Assembly (NCBI GenBank): GCA_002134785.1
Contig: MBQZ01000018.1
Coordinates: forward strand, 62,001 to 126,000
From: Crenothrix sp. D3
Lineage (GTDB): Bacteria; Pseudomonadota; Gammaproteobacteria; Methylococcales; Methylomonadaceae
Reading direction: 5' to 3'
DNA length: 64,000 nt
Positions 61,811 through 64,000 of the stretch are shown here, in pieces. Under the pieces are notes generated by a model. The model was not told the origin of the DNA, ran no database searches, and worked only from the letters and a program-made list of their open reading frames with translations. The position numbers and the translations under genes were made by a program. The first letter of the stretch is position 1, and every line of letters begins with the position of its first letter.

Positions 61811-61841
61811 ATTGCCAGTCTTTTAAAGGACTGGCAGTCAT
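61811..61841. repeat. REP-like palindrome, family A copy 2
   Basis: GCCAGTCTTTT faces AAAGGACTGGC, giving an imperfect stem. It shares the core with 1871-1901. It lies between converging genes and could stop transcription from both sides. Confidence 0.65.
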
Positions 61842-61849
61842 TAATGTCA

Positions 61850-64000
61850 CTATAACAGCGTTAACTCATTACCAGAAAAATAGACAAAACAACCGCGTCC
61901 GTTGTCTTTCGCTTGATAAAGCGCGGTATCAGCATGATCCATGAGACTTTCAGGAGTATTGCCGTGTTGGGGATAAAGACTAATACCAATACTCGCGCCA
62001 ATTTGTACCGTGTCATTGGCGGATAATTGAAACGGCTCAGTTAAATCGGCTATCACTTTTAAGGCAATGATGTCAGCCGCTTCAGGGAATTTCAGGTTTT
62101 CTAGCACGAGGACAAATTCATCACCGCCTAAACGCACCACCATATCGCTATCGCGCAAACAGCGGGTAATTCTTGCCGCAACTTGTTTCAGCAACTCATC
62201 ACCAGCCGCGTGTCCTAACTTATCGTTCACCGCTTTGAATTTATCCAAATCCATCATAAAGACCGCAAATTGGCTATGATTACGACGATTAATGGCGATA
62301 GCATACCGCAATCTATCCAATAATTTGCGCCGATTGGGTAAACCTGTGAGCGGGTCGTAAAAGGCTAATAGTTTAATTTCCTCTTCGGCGGCTTTGCGTT
62401 CAGTAATGTCGATATGTGTTGACACATAATGGGTAATCTGGTCTTGGTTCGCTCTTACGGCAGTAATAGTCATGAATTCTGGATAAATATCACCATTTTT
62501 ACGTTTATCCCAGATTTCGCCCTGCCAACCTCCGCTGTCATGAATGCTTTGCCATAAATTGTCATAAAACAAACGATCCTGTCGCCCAGAATGTAATATA
62601 CGCGGTTTTTGATTAAGAACTTCTGCCTTGCTATAACCCGTAAGATTCGTAAATGCTTGATTGACATTAATAATATGGGTGCTGGCATCGGTAATCATCA
62701 TGCCTACTGTCTGAGATTCAAAAATCGTGGCGGCAATGCGTAACTCCATTTCTGCGTGTTTGCGCTCGGTAATATCGTGAACTGTTGCTTGCAGCACGGT
62801 TTTTTCATTTAAAATTAAGATATTGAGTAATACTTCAGTAAGAAAGCTCTCGCCTGTGTCTATTTTTTTATGTGTCCATTCAAAGCGCAATTGCCCTTTT
62901 TCCAGTGCAGTAGCGATGTATTGCTGGGCGAGTATTAAGGAGCTTGTTCCACAAGGCTGTTCTAACGGTGATAAATCCGCAGGATGGTAAGTGCAAAATT
63001 CGGCAACTGTTTTACAACCGTATAAAGTAAGAGCCGCCTGATTACAATCAAAAATTACTGTATCCCACAACACTATTGCATCATTGCTTGAATCGTAAAG
63101 GGCGTGAAACTTTGATTCTGAATCGTATAAAGATTTTTCCAACCGCTTGCGTTCGGTGATTTCTCTTGTAAAGGCTAATTGGACAATATCACCATTTTCC
63201 AAGTTAAACGGGACTGCATGAGTTTCCATCCAGTGTCTTGTGTTTTTCAAGCCAATAATTTCAAATTCCATATTGCCTGACTTGCCATCACAGACGGCTT
63301 CATTAAAGGCTTGAAAAGCGTCACGATACTCAGGGGCAAGTAGTAAATAGACGCATTGATTGCGTACCTCATCTTCTGAGTCGGCTTCTATCATTGCCAA
63401 TCCTGACGAATTTATTGACAGCAGAGTGCCGTCACGCGCTACCAGTTTTACACATTCAGAGGTTGTATCGAGAATTGCGCGTAAGTGCCGTTCACTTTCT
63501 GTGAGTAGCTTTTCAATTTTTTTGCGGTCGCTAATATCCACCCAAAAACCAATAATTTGATAGGGTTTACCCGCTTCATCACACGTTAATCGTGCCTCGT
63601 TATACATCCAGCGATAGCTTCCATCCGCTGTGCGAAAGCGGTGTTCGTGCTGAAGTGTGTCATTTTTAAAAAGGTGCGACAGATGCTCATAAACCTGTGC
63701 GACATCATCAGGGTGAATATTGCTTTTCCAAAAATTGCATTTTTCATGGAATTGTTCGGGTAAGTATCCCAAAGTTGCAATGATATTCGGGCTGATATAG
63801 GTCAGCCTAAACGGCGGGGTTACTTCGCAAGTGAAGATTGTCACAGGTGCATTTGACAGCAAAAAATTCAGTTTTTCTTCACTTTTTTGCAATGCGCGTT
63901 CCATTTTTCTACGCTCAATTGCTCGGCTTTCTTTTTCTTCATTTTGGAAGGCAAGCTCTTTATTGGCAATGAGCAGCTCGGCTGCTTGTTTACTCGCGGT
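61850..64000 (-). CDS. Multi-PAS diguanylate cyclase, N-terminus beyond window
   Basis: The frame is open from the stop at 61850 to the window end; the ATG at 63904 is internal, because 32 codons upstream of it are open and encode a coiled coil (AAELLIANKELAFQNEEKES). At least 716 residues are visible. Four PAS/PAC units follow (first LTYISPNIIATLGYLPEQF; last VNQAFTNLTGYSKAEVLNQK). The GGDEF domain (LTGLPNRRKLLDRL; LGGDEFVLVLE) has an upstream RxxD inhibitory site in RDSDMVV, so an active, feedback-controlled c-di-GMP synthase is likely. No EAL domain. Confidence 0.93.
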   Translation of the reverse strand, partial: TASKQAAELLIANKELAFQNEEKESRAIERRKMERALQKSEEKLNFLLSNAPVTIFTCEVTPPFRLTYISPNIIATLGYLPEQFHEKCNFWKSNIHPDDVAQVYEHLSHLFKNDTLQHEHRFRTADGSYRWMYNEARLTCDEAGKPYQIIGFWVDISDRKKIEKLLTESERHLRAILDTTSECVKLVARDGTLLSINSSGLAMIEADSEDEVRNQCVYLLLAPEYRDAFQAFNEAVCDGKSGNMEFEIIGLKNTRHWMETHAVPFNLENGDIVQLAFTREITERKRLEKSLYDSESKFHALYDSSNDAIVLWDTVIFDCNQAALTLYGCKTVAEFCTYHPADLSPLEQPCGTSSLILAQQYIATALEKGQLRFEWTHKKIDTGESFLTEVLLNILILNEKTVLQATVHDITERKHAEMELRIAATIFESQTVGMMITDASTHIINVNQAFTNLTGYSKAEVLNQKPRILHSGRQDRLFYDNLWQSIHDSGGWQGEIWDKRKNGDIYPEFMTITAVRANQDQITHYVSTHIDITERKAAEEEIKLLAFYDPLTGLPNRRKLLDRLRYAIAINRRNHSQFAVFMMDLDKFKAVNDKLGHAAGDELLKQVAARITRCLRDSDMVVRLGGDEFVLVLENLKFPEAADIIALKVIADLTEPFQLSANDTVQIGASIGISLYPQHGNTPESLMDHADTALYQAKDNGRGCFVYFSGNELTLL

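Noticed and set aside
1-64000. CRISPR arrays, tRNA or rRNA genes
   Set aside because: No regularly spaced short direct repeats other than the protein-coding 54-base array, and no cloverleaf or rRNA-like stretches were noticed by eye. A dedicated scan was not possible.

Overview
The window looks like chromosomal DNA of a free-living gammaproteobacterium of low-to-middle GC (roughly low-to-mid 40s percent, estimated by eye). Supporting signs are the hslV-hslU / DUF971 / ubiE locus, parC, the succinylase lysine branch (dapC, dapD), a FixL/FixJ-type two-component pair and many REP-like palindromes between genes. A cyclodeaminase-like C1-folate protein hints at a methylotroph or a Methylococcales/Thiotrichales relative. 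That placement is an inference; no rRNA or tRNA gene was seen.

Layout. 1-6534 is mostly housekeeping: a secreted protein cut by the window edge, rhlE, trhP (yegQ), purE-purK and cysS. 6654-8630 is a single-polypeptide restriction-modification enzyme: a C5 methyltransferase joined to a full-length HpaII-like nuclease. 8761-18753 carries C1-folate, polyphosphate (ppk1, pap), deformylase, M48 protease, lysine (dapC, dapD) and c-di-GMP (HD-GYP) genes. 18796-23554 is a minus-strand operon with a Ras-like small GTPase, a roadblock/LC7 protein, a degenerate receiver protein, a PAS protein, a repeat protein and a cytosolic PhnD-like binding protein. This is the best candidate here for an undescribed signalling system. 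23729-29772 is hslVU...DUF971-ubiE interrupted by an accessory block: a GIY-YIG/DUF1566 fusion, two toxin-antitoxin pairs and a zinc/cobalt-type exporter. 29836-30533 is a decayed IS1-family element, followed by parC. 32978-39921 holds DUF2252, a truncated and frameshifted membrane gene, and a heavy-metal cluster: P1B ATPase, DsbD_2/TauE-like protein, HMA2-like protein, a small membrane protein and a zinc-finger-like protein. 40302-42001 is an orphan ATP-grasp-like gene and a membrane gene between inverted copies of a dispersed repeat.

From about 42195 to the end is an envelope-rich accessory region: a lipoprotein fusing a class A acid phosphatase to a 2H phosphoesterase, two Cys-rich secreted proteins, a periplasmic arylsulfatase, beta-barrel proteins, DUF4410 and DUF2092 lipoproteins, four tandem Gly-rich secreted proteins, a second fused methyltransferase-nuclease, a FixL/FixJ-like pair, a membrane-anchored Schlafen/AlbA_2 protein and a PAS-GGDEF cyclase that runs off the end. 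A divergent outer-membrane-protein/histidine-kinase module occurs twice here. One copy (about 48.4-50.3 kb) keeps the porin-like gene and has lost the kinase; the other (about 57.6-59.8 kb) keeps the kinase and has lost the porin-like gene. The dead kinase copy also contains a fragment resembling phage genes, which makes a chimeric ORF.

How the genes fit together. PPK1 and PAP could make polyphosphate and use it to convert AMP to ADP. DapC and DapD act in one pathway. The metal cluster probably exports or delivers copper or a related metal. The FixL/FixJ-like pair may control the neighbouring envelope and phosphatase/sulfatase genes, which is inferred from position only.
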